From contig JANJXG010000067.1 in the NCBI GenBank assembly GCA_024709145.1, positions 1-49,947 on the forward strand: DNA of 49,947 nucleotides. The letters are read 5' to 3'. A model generated the notes under the pieces. That model had not been told where the DNA came from. It saw nothing but the letters and a program-made list of their open reading frames with translations, and searched no databases. Within the stretch, counting starts at the first letter, position 1. Each line of letters opens with the position of its first letter. This document shows positions 27,367-34,939 of the stretch, piece by piece. The DNA is from Bacteroidales bacterium. GTDB taxonomy: Bacteria > Bacteroidota > Bacteroidia > Bacteroidales > F082. The translations under genes were made by a program, and so were the position numbers.

Positions 27367-28383
27367 TTAAAGATATAATGTTTCAAATGCTTCACCACTG
27401 CGGAGCATAGTTCTCAGTTTTTGCATCTTTTTGTCGGATTCTTCAAGCTGCGTAAGCATGGCTTTTTCAGCAGCCGAGGTTTGGATCACTTTGTGGATTC
27501 CGCCATTTTTAATTACGATCCTTTGGTCAGCCATCAGAGCGAGGATTGGATCGTGAGTTGCCATCAATACGATTTTTTCCTCACCTGTTAAAATCTCCAG
27601 CGCTTTCTTACGATCTATTCCAGCGTTTTCGATTTCATCAATCAAAACAACCGGACTTGAACTGAGCATGGCTGTATCAGCAATCATTAAAGCTCTTGAC
27701 TGTCCACCACTTAGAGAGGTTATTGGTGTATCAGCTTTAAACTTTTCACCAGCCAGTTCGTTTGCAGCATCGATAATTCTGTCAATAATTTGAGCTGCAT
27801 TGGCAACCATGCGGCTACTTGCATGCAGTTCGAGAAACTCTTTCACAGTTAAATCCATCACAAAATTCATGTTTTGCGATAGCTGTGCAACGAGTTTTTT
27901 CCCTGAGGCAAAGCGCCAATCGGATGAAGGTTTACTGTTATTAACCAAAATTGTACGCGATGTAGGCGTGTCGGCCTGTGCAACCCATTCTATGTCAGCC
28001 AGCAACCTGCTTTTTCCTGAACCGGTTGGTCCAACAATACTTGTAATGGTACTTTTTCGAAAGTGAAGCGCGTCAAAATTCTCAGCTTCGCCCGATTTGT
28101 CTTTTCCGGGCATAACCGTCAATGATTCAACACGCTGGCTTGAAATACCACTAAATTCTTCCATCTGAAGTATATATTCCTGCAGTTGGTCGACAAAATG
28201 ACCGCCTTCAAAAACAGTATCTTCTGACCCTTCCTCCTCTATTTCTTTCAGTATGTGAAGTAGTTTAAGGTGTTCATTTTTAAGGAGATTTATCGGCTGA
28301 TTTTGAAAAAAGACAACTAAAAACGGATAAGCCCTGATGAGTGATGCCGGACTACTCAACAAAAGCATTTCTTTACTTGGCAT
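27367..28383 (-). CDS. Soluble ABC-type ATPase without permease
   Basis: The 338-aa protein has a complete ABC nucleotide-binding domain: Walker A GPTGSGKSR (118-126), signature TSLSGGQSRAL (222-232), Walker B VVLIDE (245-250) and the H-loop MATHD (His277). It is preceded by about 100 residues of a helical domain (SPASLIRAYPFLVVFF... LKEIEEEGSE). No membrane segment is present and no permease is encoded nearby. It starts 1 nt after the GTPase stop, so it is tightly coupled to the GTPase and solute-binding-fold genes. It could be a mechanochemical ATPase in metal insertion or complex assembly rather than transport; a distant permease cannot be excluded. Confidence 0.85.
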   Translation of the reverse strand: MPSKEMLLLSSPASLIRAYPFLVVFFQNQPINLLKNEHLKLLHILKEIEEEGSEDTVFEGGHFVDQLQEYILQMEEFSGISSQRVESLTVMPGKDKSGEAENFDALHFRKSTITSIVGPTGSGKSRLLADIEWVAQADTPTSRTILVNNSKPSSDWRFASGKKLVAQLSQNMNFVMDLTVKEFLELHASSRMVANAAQIIDRIIDAANELAGEKFKADTPITSLSGGQSRALMIADTAMLSSSPVVLIDEIENAGIDRKKALEILTGEEKIVLMATHDPILALMADQRIVIKNGGIHKVIQTSAAEKAMLTQLEESDKKMQKLRTMLRSGEAFETLYL

Positions 28384-28384
28384 A

Positions 28385-29080
28385 TTATTTTTCCTCCAAA
28401 TTCATTTTACGGACATTACCCATTTGATACGATTCACCAATTCTGGTTTCGCCAAGGCAATAAGAACACAAAGCTGAGGGCATTGAGAATCGTAGTTTTT
28501 TACCTTTTAACGAATTGACTCTTTGATCCTGGTCATATAAAAGTGTACTCAGCTCGTATGCACCCTGTCCGGTTAATCCATTGATATGCATTACGATAGC
28601 AGTAGGATTAACTGCATGAACACGGGCAGCAAAAACCTCCCGCTCAGCCTGCGAGACAATATCACCTTTTGTGATAACGACAATATCAGCCATTCTAAGC
28701 ATTGGACCTATTTTTTTCGGCGTGTTAATCCCACTGAGGTTATCGATAACGCACACAGCCTTAATTTCTTTGATATATGGGGAACAACGGTTGCATAAAC
28801 CCGCACTTTCAGATACGAGCAGGTCGAATTCCTCCTTCAGACCCCAGTCTAATACAGCCTCAATATTAGACACAAAATAATGATCGGGACATAGCTGACC
28901 CGACAAACCCTTCTTGACAGGAATTCCGGCCTTTTCATAAGCTATGTCATCTTCTGTGGCAAGACAGTCAAACTTTACAGCCCCTATCTTAATACCACGC
29001 ATTTTTAGTGACTCAGCAGTTTTGATGATCACAGCAGTCTTGCCTGATGAAGGTGGCCCGGAAATGGTAATTAGATTCAT
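28385..29080 (-). CDS. UreG/HypB-like SIMIBI GTPase, Cys-rich
   Basis: The 231-aa protein has a P-loop GPPSSGKT (8-15), switch-like ESAG (91-94) and a TKGD guanine motif (137-140), the layout of the HypB/UreG/CobW metallochaperone GTPases. Metal-binding candidates are Cys39, CPDH (64-67, at the position of the CPH metal motif of UreG), CNRC (96-99) and C-terminal CSYC (205-208). UreG and HypB deliver nickel during enzyme maturation; this protein is clearly related in plan but differs by its extra Cys pairs, and no urease or hydrogenase genes are nearby. It lies 3 nt after the solute-binding-fold gene and 1 nt before the ATPase gene. Confidence 0.85.
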   Translation of the reverse strand: MNLITISGPPSSGKTAVIIKTAESLKMRGIKIGAVKFDCLATEDDIAYEKAGIPVKKGLSGQLCPDHYFVSNIEAVLDWGLKEEFDLLVSESAGLCNRCSPYIKEIKAVCVIDNLSGINTPKKIGPMLRMADIVVITKGDIVSQAEREVFAARVHAVNPTAIVMHINGLTGQGAYELSTLLYDQDQRVNSLKGKKLRFSMPSALCSYCLGETRIGESYQMGNVRKMNLEEK

Positions 29081-29083
29081 TAT

Positions 29084-30304
29084 TCAAACTAATTGATTGT
29101 TGTTAAATACTTTATGACATTCATCAAAGGCTTGATTCAGATTGTTATTGTTGATAAAATCCCAGCCGAGCCACATAAATTTTGCATCAGCAGGTAGTTT
29201 GTTATCTATTTGTGGATGCAAGGAAGGAAACAACCCCTGGTGTGAAAGTATCTCAGCCACAGACAATCCTCCAAAAAAATCTGCTACCTTGTCCTGTTCA
29301 GCGGATGAATTAGATTTTCCAATCATAAAAATCGGACTGATGATAGCACCATCCGAAGGCCATACTGCTTTCATCGCGCTACCCTCCTTCACCATCTTGG
29401 TGAAAAAATTTGGCATAATGGTTACGGCAGGCCTGTTTTCTTTCTGCCGCTCCGATTTAACCATTTGTGCCGGATGCATGCTTTGAAGCATATTTCTTCC
29501 AAGAGCCGCAATGGCCTCCATTCCATATTTTTGCTTCAAAGTCAATAAGATAGCATTGAACAGATCAAAATCTGAAACGGGCAAACTGATAGAGCGTTCA
29601 TAAACCGGATTCAACAAATCATGCCAGCTTTGTGGAACAGGTCTGTCACCTAAAATAGCAGTGTTTACCAGAAACACAGCTGGAACCACAGCAATAATTC
29701 CAAAACGGTTCTGGGGATCATTTAGTTGAACATCCAAATTAAATGATTCATTAATATCATTCCATTTCAATGGATTACGAAAATCTCCATTTTTTATAAA
29801 ACGTCCGAAATATGCCTCTTCAAAAAACATATCAAAACCTGCTGACACATAAATATCATCAAGATCAGCGGCTCTTTTGGCTGCAAAAACTTCTTCTTTT
29901 ATCCAGTCCAAACCCATTGAAGCTGACTTCATATCTGTGCTGATGGCGGCACCTTGCAGTCTCAATTCTTCCAGGAATCCATCAAGACCCTCTTGCAAAG
30001 GTATCCTCACAGGGCATGGTAAAAGTCCTTTAATTTTCACCTCATTGGTATGATAGATTTGATTGTCGGCAGCTCCACCTCTTGATTCAATGGCATCAAC
30101 AAGCGCATTGTAAAAGGAATCATAATCCAGTTGCCTCATATTTAAAGCAATACCTAACTGAAGGGCTTTTCCAAAAGTTTGTCTTTTCAACTCATCCGCC
30201 AATTGATTAAAACCGTTTGAAATGAAAACCTTCAGTGTTTGAGGGTATTTTTCAGTGATTTCGAAAAGGCTAGAGCTTTGATTAAAATATTCCATGGCAA
30301 ACAT
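29084..30304 (-). CDS. Cytosolic solute-binding-fold protein with DUF1858-like N-terminus
   Basis: The 406-aa protein begins with a helical domain (about 1-75; SSSLFEITEKYPQTLKVFISNGF) that resembles DUF1858. The rest looks like a type II periplasmic-binding protein (ABC iron/thiamine/molybdate class): DDIYVSAGFDMFFEEAYF, FGIIAVVPAVFLVNTAILGDRPVPQSWHDLLNPVYERSISLPVSDFDLFNAILL and GAIISPIFMIGKS. Unlike true binding proteins it has no signal peptide, so it should be cytosolic. Two Met codons (30304, 30295) are possible starts; the -7 box at 30319-30326 favours the second slightly. It is the first gene of the five-gene operon. Ligand and function are unknown; an intracellular metal or cofactor scaffold is my inference. 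Confidence 0.8.
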   Translation of the reverse strand: MFAMEYFNQSSSLFEITEKYPQTLKVFISNGFNQLADELKRQTFGKALQLGIALNMRQLDYDSFYNALVDAIESRGGAADNQIYHTNEVKIKGLLPCPVRIPLQEGLDGFLEELRLQGAAISTDMKSASMGLDWIKEEVFAAKRAADLDDIYVSAGFDMFFEEAYFGRFIKNGDFRNPLKWNDINESFNLDVQLNDPQNRFGIIAVVPAVFLVNTAILGDRPVPQSWHDLLNPVYERSISLPVSDFDLFNAILLTLKQKYGMEAIAALGRNMLQSMHPAQMVKSERQKENRPAVTIMPNFFTKMVKEGSAMKAVWPSDGAIISPIFMIGKSNSSAEQDKVADFFGGLSVAEILSHQGLFPSLHPQIDNKLPADAKFMWLGWDFINNNNLNQAFDECHKVFNNNQLV

Positions 30305-30318
30305 TCTTACTTAGACTG

Positions 30319-30326
30319 CAAAATTA
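30319..30326 (-). promoter_or_regulatory. -7 box of the GTPase/ABC operon
   Basis: The minus strand reads TAATTTTG, matching TAnnTTTG, 15 bp before the first Met codon. The palindrome at 30335-30350 covers the region where the -33 element should be. Confidence 0.55.
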
Positions 30327-30334
30327 AACTATTT

Positions 30335-30350
30335 AAGTATTCTATTACTT
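30335..30350. promoter_or_regulatory. Candidate operator AAGTA-N6-TACTT, metal/GTPase operon
   Basis: AAGTATTCTATTACTT has five-base arms in inverted order around a 6-nt spacer, the same layout as the perfect palindrome at 33179-33194. It sits just upstream of the -7 box, a position suited to repression. Confidence 0.5.
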
Positions 30351-30502
30351 ATTATCTTGAATAAAAGATTTTCTAAATTATAGCTTTTCATTATCAGTGT
30401 TTTGGAAAGCTTATTTAGAAATGGTAGCTGGATTTTTTATTTACAATTTCTGTATTACCATGTTTTTTAGATACATTTTTAATCCTGATCTGCACTTAAA
30501 TG

Positions 30503-30532
30503 TTGGAGGTTTCATTCATATCACTAAATTTG
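30503..30532 (+). promoter_or_regulatory. Promoter of the TPP riboswitch unit
   Basis: TTG (30503-30505), 19 bp spacer, TAAATTTG (30525-30532). The predicted transcript start, about 30539, coincides with the first base of the riboswitch. The region between 30351 and 30503 holds no gene or other signal I can see. Confidence 0.7.
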
Positions 30533-30540
30533 TCCCATTC

Positions 30541-30632
30541 CAATAGGGGTGCCTAAATCCGTTAAGGCGGTTAACAAAAGGCTGAGATCATACCCTTTGA
30601 ACCTGATCCGGATAATGCCGGCGAAGGGAAGA
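30541..30632 (+). ncRNA. TPP (thiamine pyrophosphate) riboswitch
   Basis: The THI-box core is plain: GGGGTGCC (30546-30553), a P3 hairpin, GGCTGAGATCATACCCTTTG (30580 on), GAACCTGATCCGGATAATGC and the closing GCGAAGGGAAG. It folds around TPP and lowers expression of the downstream gene when thiamine is plentiful. It lies 60 bp before the ATG of the TonB-dependent receptor. A weak hairpin (about 30633-30651) without a U-tract follows, so translational control is more likely than termination. Confidence 0.95.
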
Positions 30633-30691
30633 AGAGAAAATCCTTTCCTCTATTGATTTATTGGTGTAAAAAACTTTTAAATCAATGTGTT

Positions 30692-33115
30692 ATGAAAATT
30701 AAAATCATTTTATTGATGTTGGTCTTTACGGCCGACAGTCTCTTAGCCCAAGTAATGCTAAGCGGCAAAATTGTTGATTCACAAAGCAAGGAATCATTAC
30801 CGGGAGCAAGTATCGTTTTAAAGCCATCCAACAATGGTGTAATCTCATCTGCTGATGGAACTTTTCTGTTCCAAGCATTACAAAAGGGAAAAAAAGCGAT
30901 TGAGGTTAGGTTTCTTGGTTATCAGAAAACGAATTTTGAGATTCAATTAAACAACGACACCACAATGTTGATAATGATGGAGCCTCAAACTTTCATGAGT
31001 GAAGAGGTTGTTGTTAAATCTTCCAGGGTTTCAGCTGATAACCCTATCACATTCAGTGTTTTAACAAAGGGAGAAATACAAAGTAAAAACCAGGGTACCG
31101 ACCTGCCCTATCTATTGCAAACCTCACCATCGGTGGTAGTTAGTTCAGATGCAGGTGCCGGAATCGGATACACAAACCTGCGGATCAGGGGTACAGACCT
31201 TACGCGCATTAATGTGACGCTCAACGGTGTTCCTGTCAATGATCCCGAATCACATGGGGTTTTCTTTGTTAATTTACCTGATCTTTCCTCATCTGTCGAA
31301 AACATACAGATCCAGCGTGGAGTTGGTACATCCAATAACGGGGCTGCCGCTTTTGGTGCCAGCCTGAACATTCAAACCAGCGACCGCGCGGAACATGCCT
31401 TCGCGACGATCACCAGTTCAATAGGTTCGTTTAACTCATTGAAGCACGGTTTGAGTTTTGGAACCGGAATTGGCAACAATGGTTTTTCGTTGGATGGGAG
31501 GCTCAGTAAAATCACTTCGGATGGTTTCGTGGAACGAGGCGCTTCTGATCTGAAATCTTATTTCCTGGCAGTTAACTGGGCCAATAGTCGCAATATCGTT
31601 AAATTGATTGCTACAAGTGGTAAGGAGAAGACTTATCAGTCCTGGTATGGTATTCCAAAAGACAGTCTTAAATCCAACAGGCGATACAATCCGGCAGGTG
31701 CCATTTTAGATGATGATGGCCAAATTTCCGGATATTATCCCAATCAGACGGATAACTATCAACAAGATTATTATCAGCTACATGCCGCACGTGAGTTGAA
31801 CAAACAATTCACATTGTCAGCATCTCTTTTTCTGACCAAAGGCAAAGGATATTATGAAAGTTGGAAAAACGATGAAGACCTGAAGGATTATGGATTTAGC
31901 TTCGGAGGTACAGGTAGTCAAACAATTGAGACCACTGATTTGGTTCAGCAAAAATGGTTGGACAATCAATTCTATGGTGGTCAGGTCTCTTTGAATCATA
32001 CAATAAAAAATCTTCAAAACACCTTCGGAATTGGTTGGAACAGATATGTTGGGGATCACTTCGGTTTCATCAGCTGGGCACAATACGCCGGTAACTCAAC
32101 AAATGATTCTCCCTGGTATATGAATACAGGTGATAAGTCTGACCTGAATATATTTGCAAAATCAGATTATTCACTTTCTGGAAAAATGCAATTGTTTGTA
32201 GATCTGCAATATCGACACATATACTACTCCATTGAAGGCGTTCATGAGGATCTGGCTGACTTTACCCAACAACATCGTTTTGATTTTTTTAACCCAAAAG
32301 CAGGCTTGAATTACCGGATTAGTAAAAACCTTAACTTATATGGGAGTTTTGCAATTTCAAACCGTGAGCCAAACAGATCAGTATACCGTGATGCCGACCC
32401 CGGACAAGTTATTAAGGCTGAAAAACTTCTGAATTATGAAGCCGGAATCCGATTTAGGAATGAGCGAGTTACCATCGGTTCAAACTTATTTATGATGGAT
32501 TACACTGATCAATTGGTTCTGACAGGAAAAATCAACAACGTAGGCGCAGCCATTATGACCAATGTCAAAGACAGTTACAGGGCTGGCTGGGAATCCAGCA
32601 TGCAGATTGCCTTTTCTTCTGATTTCAGTTTGATGACAAATTTAACCTTAAGCCTCAATAAAATCAACAATTTCACAGAATATGTGGATAATTGGAATTA
32701 TTGGGATGATCCTGAGAATGAACCCTATCAGTATACTTTTGAGAGAGGTAATACCCATATTTCTTTTTCACCATCGGTTCTTGCGTTTGCAGGCCTAAAC
32801 TGGAAACCGACAGAAAGTCTGACAATTAATTATTCATCACAATTTGTTGGCCGCCAATTCATCGACAATACTTCGGATATAAACCGAAGTCTTGAACCCT
32901 ATCACCTTGGAAACTTGAGTATAGATTATACAATCAAACAAAAATTGTTTAAACAGGCTCTGATACGGCTTTATCTAAACAACCTGTTCAATGCCAGTTA
33001 TGAGACCAATGCATGGGTTTACCGCTATTATTATAATGGTGAGGCATACCAAATGGATGGCTATTTTCCACAAGCCGGATTTCATTGGATGGCACAAATC
33101 ACCCTTTGCATGTGA
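30692..33115 (+). CDS. TonB-dependent receptor, thiamine-regulated
   Basis: Starting at the ATG 30692 (the frame opens at 30653) the protein is 807 aa with a signal peptide (MKIKIILLMLVFTADSLLAQ). A carboxypeptidase-like beta-sandwich (about 22-105; LSGKIVDSQSKESLPGASIVLK) precedes the plug (TDLPYLLQTSPSVV, GTDLTRINVTLNGVPVNDPESHG, GVGTSNNGAAAFGASLNIQTS), then the 22-strand barrel to a C-terminal hydrophobic strand ending in LCM. It imports its ligand across the outer membrane using TonB energy. The TPP riboswitch in its leader indicates thiamine, a thiamine phosphate or a precursor, as in other Bacteroidota thiamine receptors. No inner-membrane thiamine transporter or kinase is next to it. 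Confidence 0.93.
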   Translation: MKIKIILLMLVFTADSLLAQVMLSGKIVDSQSKESLPGASIVLKPSNNGVISSADGTFLFQALQKGKKAIEVRFLGYQKTNFEIQLNNDTTMLIMMEPQTFMSEEVVVKSSRVSADNPITFSVLTKGEIQSKNQGTDLPYLLQTSPSVVVSSDAGAGIGYTNLRIRGTDLTRINVTLNGVPVNDPESHGVFFVNLPDLSSSVENIQIQRGVGTSNNGAAAFGASLNIQTSDRAEHAFATITSSIGSFNSLKHGLSFGTGIGNNGFSLDGRLSKITSDGFVERGASDLKSYFLAVNWANSRNIVKLIATSGKEKTYQSWYGIPKDSLKSNRRYNPAGAILDDDGQISGYYPNQTDNYQQDYYQLHAARELNKQFTLSASLFLTKGKGYYESWKNDEDLKDYGFSFGGTGSQTIETTDLVQQKWLDNQFYGGQVSLNHTIKNLQNTFGIGWNRYVGDHFGFISWAQYAGNSTNDSPWYMNTGDKSDLNIFAKSDYSLSGKMQLFVDLQYRHIYYSIEGVHEDLADFTQQHRFDFFNPKAGLNYRISKNLNLYGSFAISNREPNRSVYRDADPGQVIKAEKLLNYEAGIRFRNERVTIGSNLFMMDYTDQLVLTGKINNVGAAIMTNVKDSYRAGWESSMQIAFSSDFSLMTNLTLSLNKINNFTEYVDNWNYWDDPENEPYQYTFERGNTHISFSPSVLAFAGLNWKPTESLTINYSSQFVGRQFIDNTSDINRSLEPYHLGNLSIDYTIKQKLFKQALIRLYLNNLFNASYETNAWVYRYYYNGEAYQMDGYFPQAGFHWMAQITLCM

Positions 33116-33135
33116 ATTCAATTCTTATGTATTAA

Positions 33136-33169
33136 AAACAAGCAGTATGAAACATCTGCTTGTTTTTTT
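33136..33169 (+). terminator. Intrinsic terminator after the TonB receptor
   Basis: AAACAAGCAG (33136-33145) pairs with CTGCTTGTTT (33156-33165), followed by T's. It ends the riboswitch-receptor unit. Confidence 0.9.
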
Positions 33170-33178
33170 ATAACATTT

Positions 33179-33194
33179 AAGTATTTAAATACTT
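33179..33194. promoter_or_regulatory. Perfect 16-bp palindrome, candidate operator
   Basis: AAGTATTTAAATACTT equals its own reverse complement. It lies 25 bp upstream of the TATCTTTG -7 box of the porin-cupin unit, where a regulator could act. It shares AAGTA-N6-TACTT with the site at 30335-30350. Confidence 0.55.
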
Positions 33195-33218
33195 TATATC
33201 TTTTTTAATGAAGTTTTG

Positions 33219-33226
33219 TATCTTTG
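33219..33226 (+). promoter_or_regulatory. -7 box of the porin-cupin unit
   Basis: TATCTTTG matches TAnnTTTG, 36 bp before the chosen ATG (33263). The -33 region lacks a TTG, which would suit an activator-dependent promoter. Confidence 0.5.
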
Positions 33227-33262
33227 TGGGATAAAAAAATGTTTCATTTAATGTTTAGAACC

Positions 33263-34552
33263 ATGAAAAAAACTTTTCTATTCAACCGTAACTTTCTGGT
33301 ATTGACTCTACTGGCAATTGCGCCTGTAATGAAAGCGCAATTTACCCTTAGTGGAGAATTTCGTCCGAGAGCCGAATACAGGCATGGATTTAAAACGATG
33401 GTGTCTGAAAATGACAAGGCAGCCTTTCAAATTTCTCAACGAACCCGCCTACATGCAGGCTTCACTTATCAAACACTGAAGTTTGGATTAACACTTCAGG
33501 ACATTCGTCTATGGGGAGAAACTCCACAGCTTACTGCAGTTTCTAACCGATTCATGCTTCATCAGGCATGGGCTGAATGGGCTTTTGCAAAAAATCTGAG
33601 CCTAAAAATGGGCCGGCAGGAATTGGTCTATGATGATGCCAGAATTTTTGGAAATGTTGACTGGGCACAGCAGGCACGAGCCCACGATCTCGTTTTGTTA
33701 AAGTATGAAAAAGGTTTCAAACTTCATGCCGGATTGGCTTTTAATCAGCAATTTGATCAACTGCTAACTACCAATTACGACTTGACATCAAACTACAAAT
33801 CTCTTCAGTTTATCTGGTTCAACAAAAAGTTTGACAAACTTTCGGTGAGTGCTTTGTTCCTCAACAATGGTATGGAAATGAAGTATATTGAAGAAGGTGT
33901 TGACAAAATTAAAACGATGTATAGCCAAACATTTGGAACCCACTTAATTTACAAAGCCGACAAATTAGGTCTCTATGCCAATGCTTACTATACTACTGGT
34001 AAAGATATAACCGACAGAAAACTAGGAGCTTACAACCTGATGTTGGGTGTTGATTATGCTCTGGATGAAGAATGGAGCATTGGTGCTGGTGTGGAGGTTT
34101 TATCTGGCACAAGCCAAAAAGAGAAAATGGACAATCCTTTCTATGTAAACAAGAGCTTCAATCCATTTTATGGAACCAACCATAAGTTTAATGGCTTTAT
34201 GGACTATTTTTATGTTGGTAACCACTTGAACAGTGTGGGATTGAATGATCTTTTTGCCCAAATCGGTTACAAAAAACAAAAAACCACGGTTCAGCTGACA
34301 GCACATTTTTTCAGTGCAAATCAGGATATATACAAAGCTGAGCCTTCAGGTTCTAAACTTATGTCTTCGGGATTGGGAACGGAATTGGATTTCACTATTG
34401 CCTACAAGATCAATGATATCGCCGGAATTTCGGCCGGTTATTCTCAGATGCTTGGAACGGAATCATTACAAGTTTTGAAATCAGGTGATTACAAACAAAC
34501 CAATAACTGGGCCTGGCTCATGTTTACCTTTAAACCAGTTTTTATTCAATAA
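33263..34552 (+). CDS. Outer membrane beta-barrel porin (alginate-export-like)
   Basis: The ATG at 33263 gives 429 aa with a signal peptide ending in MKAQ; the frame is open further upstream, but the -7 box makes those starts unlikely. The mature protein is a regular series of amphipathic strands (FTLSGEFRPRAEYRHGF, ISQRTRLHAGFTYQTLKFGLTLQDIRLWGE, LSLKMGRQELVYDDARIFG, DEEWSIGAGVEVLSG, FTIAYKINDIAGISAGYSQML) and ends in a C-terminal aromatic strand (WLMFTFKPVFIQ). The GRQEL...DARIFG block is typical of the alginate_exp/OprE-like barrel family. The real solute is unknown; the name does not imply alginate. It precedes a cupin by 17 bp. Confidence 0.85.
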   Translation: MKKTFLFNRNFLVLTLLAIAPVMKAQFTLSGEFRPRAEYRHGFKTMVSENDKAAFQISQRTRLHAGFTYQTLKFGLTLQDIRLWGETPQLTAVSNRFMLHQAWAEWAFAKNLSLKMGRQELVYDDARIFGNVDWAQQARAHDLVLLKYEKGFKLHAGLAFNQQFDQLLTTNYDLTSNYKSLQFIWFNKKFDKLSVSALFLNNGMEMKYIEEGVDKIKTMYSQTFGTHLIYKADKLGLYANAYYTTGKDITDRKLGAYNLMLGVDYALDEEWSIGAGVEVLSGTSQKEKMDNPFYVNKSFNPFYGTNHKFNGFMDYFYVGNHLNSVGLNDLFAQIGYKKQKTTVQLTAHFFSANQDIYKAEPSGSKLMSSGLGTELDFTIAYKINDIAGISAGYSQMLGTESLQVLKSGDYKQTNNWAWLMFTFKPVFIQ

Positions 34553-34569
34553 ATTCTAATTTATAATCT

Positions 34570-34893
34570 ATGAATACATTTCAAAAAGGATCTATATTTA
34601 GTTTCAACGATTCAATTGCCTACACTGATGCTGGAATTGTCAGCAGACAGGTGATGAAAAACGAAAAAGGAAACGTAAGCTTATTTGCCTTTGCCAAAGG
34701 AGAAGCATTGTCAGAACATATTGCACCCTTTGATGCTTTGGTACAGATTATTGAGGGAGAAGCGCTGATTATAATCGGAGGACAACCTTTCAGTCTAAAA
34801 AGCGGTGATAGTATTATTATGCCTGCCAATATCAGTCATGCTGTTCAGGCGGTTGAAAAATTTAAAATGATTTTAACAATGATTAAAGCCTGA
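34570..34893 (+). CDS. Small cupin-domain protein
   Basis: The 107-aa single-domain cupin has the two conserved blocks: motif 1 in SEHIAPFDALVQIIEGEALIIIGG and motif 2 in GDSIIMPANISHAVQA. Only some of the usual His ligands are present (His in SEHIA and ISHAV). There is no signal peptide. It is 17 bp downstream of the porin and probably cotranscribed with it. Similar small cupins occur in nitrosative-stress or anaerobic-respiration loci, but nothing in the sequence proves such a role. Confidence 0.85.
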   Translation: MNTFQKGSIFSFNDSIAYTDAGIVSRQVMKNEKGNVSLFAFAKGEALSEHIAPFDALVQIIEGEALIIIGGQPFSLKSGDSIIMPANISHAVQAVEKFKMILTMIKA

Positions 34894-34908
34894 AGTCCAA
34901 TTACATGC

Positions 34909-34916
34909 TAACTTTG
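34909..34916 (+). promoter_or_regulatory. -7 box of patatin gene
   Basis: TAACTTTG matches TAnnTTTG, 23 bp before the ATG at 34940, suggesting that the patatin gene is transcribed separately from the cupin. No -33 TTG is clear. Confidence 0.4.
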
Positions 34917-34939
34917 TAAAGTTTGAAAAATAAGTAAGC

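Noticed and set aside
27358-27368. AAGTTATACTT as another copy of the AAGTA-N6-TACTT operator
   Set aside because: Arms are 4 bp with a 3-bp centre, the spacing differs, and it lies at the stop codon of the ATPase gene inside the operon.
30555-30578. Inverted TTAA repeats (CCGTTAA and TTAACAA) as a Rex site
   Set aside because: The half-sites are 5 bp apart rather than 4, the left half is poor, and the bases belong to the P3 arm of the TPP riboswitch.
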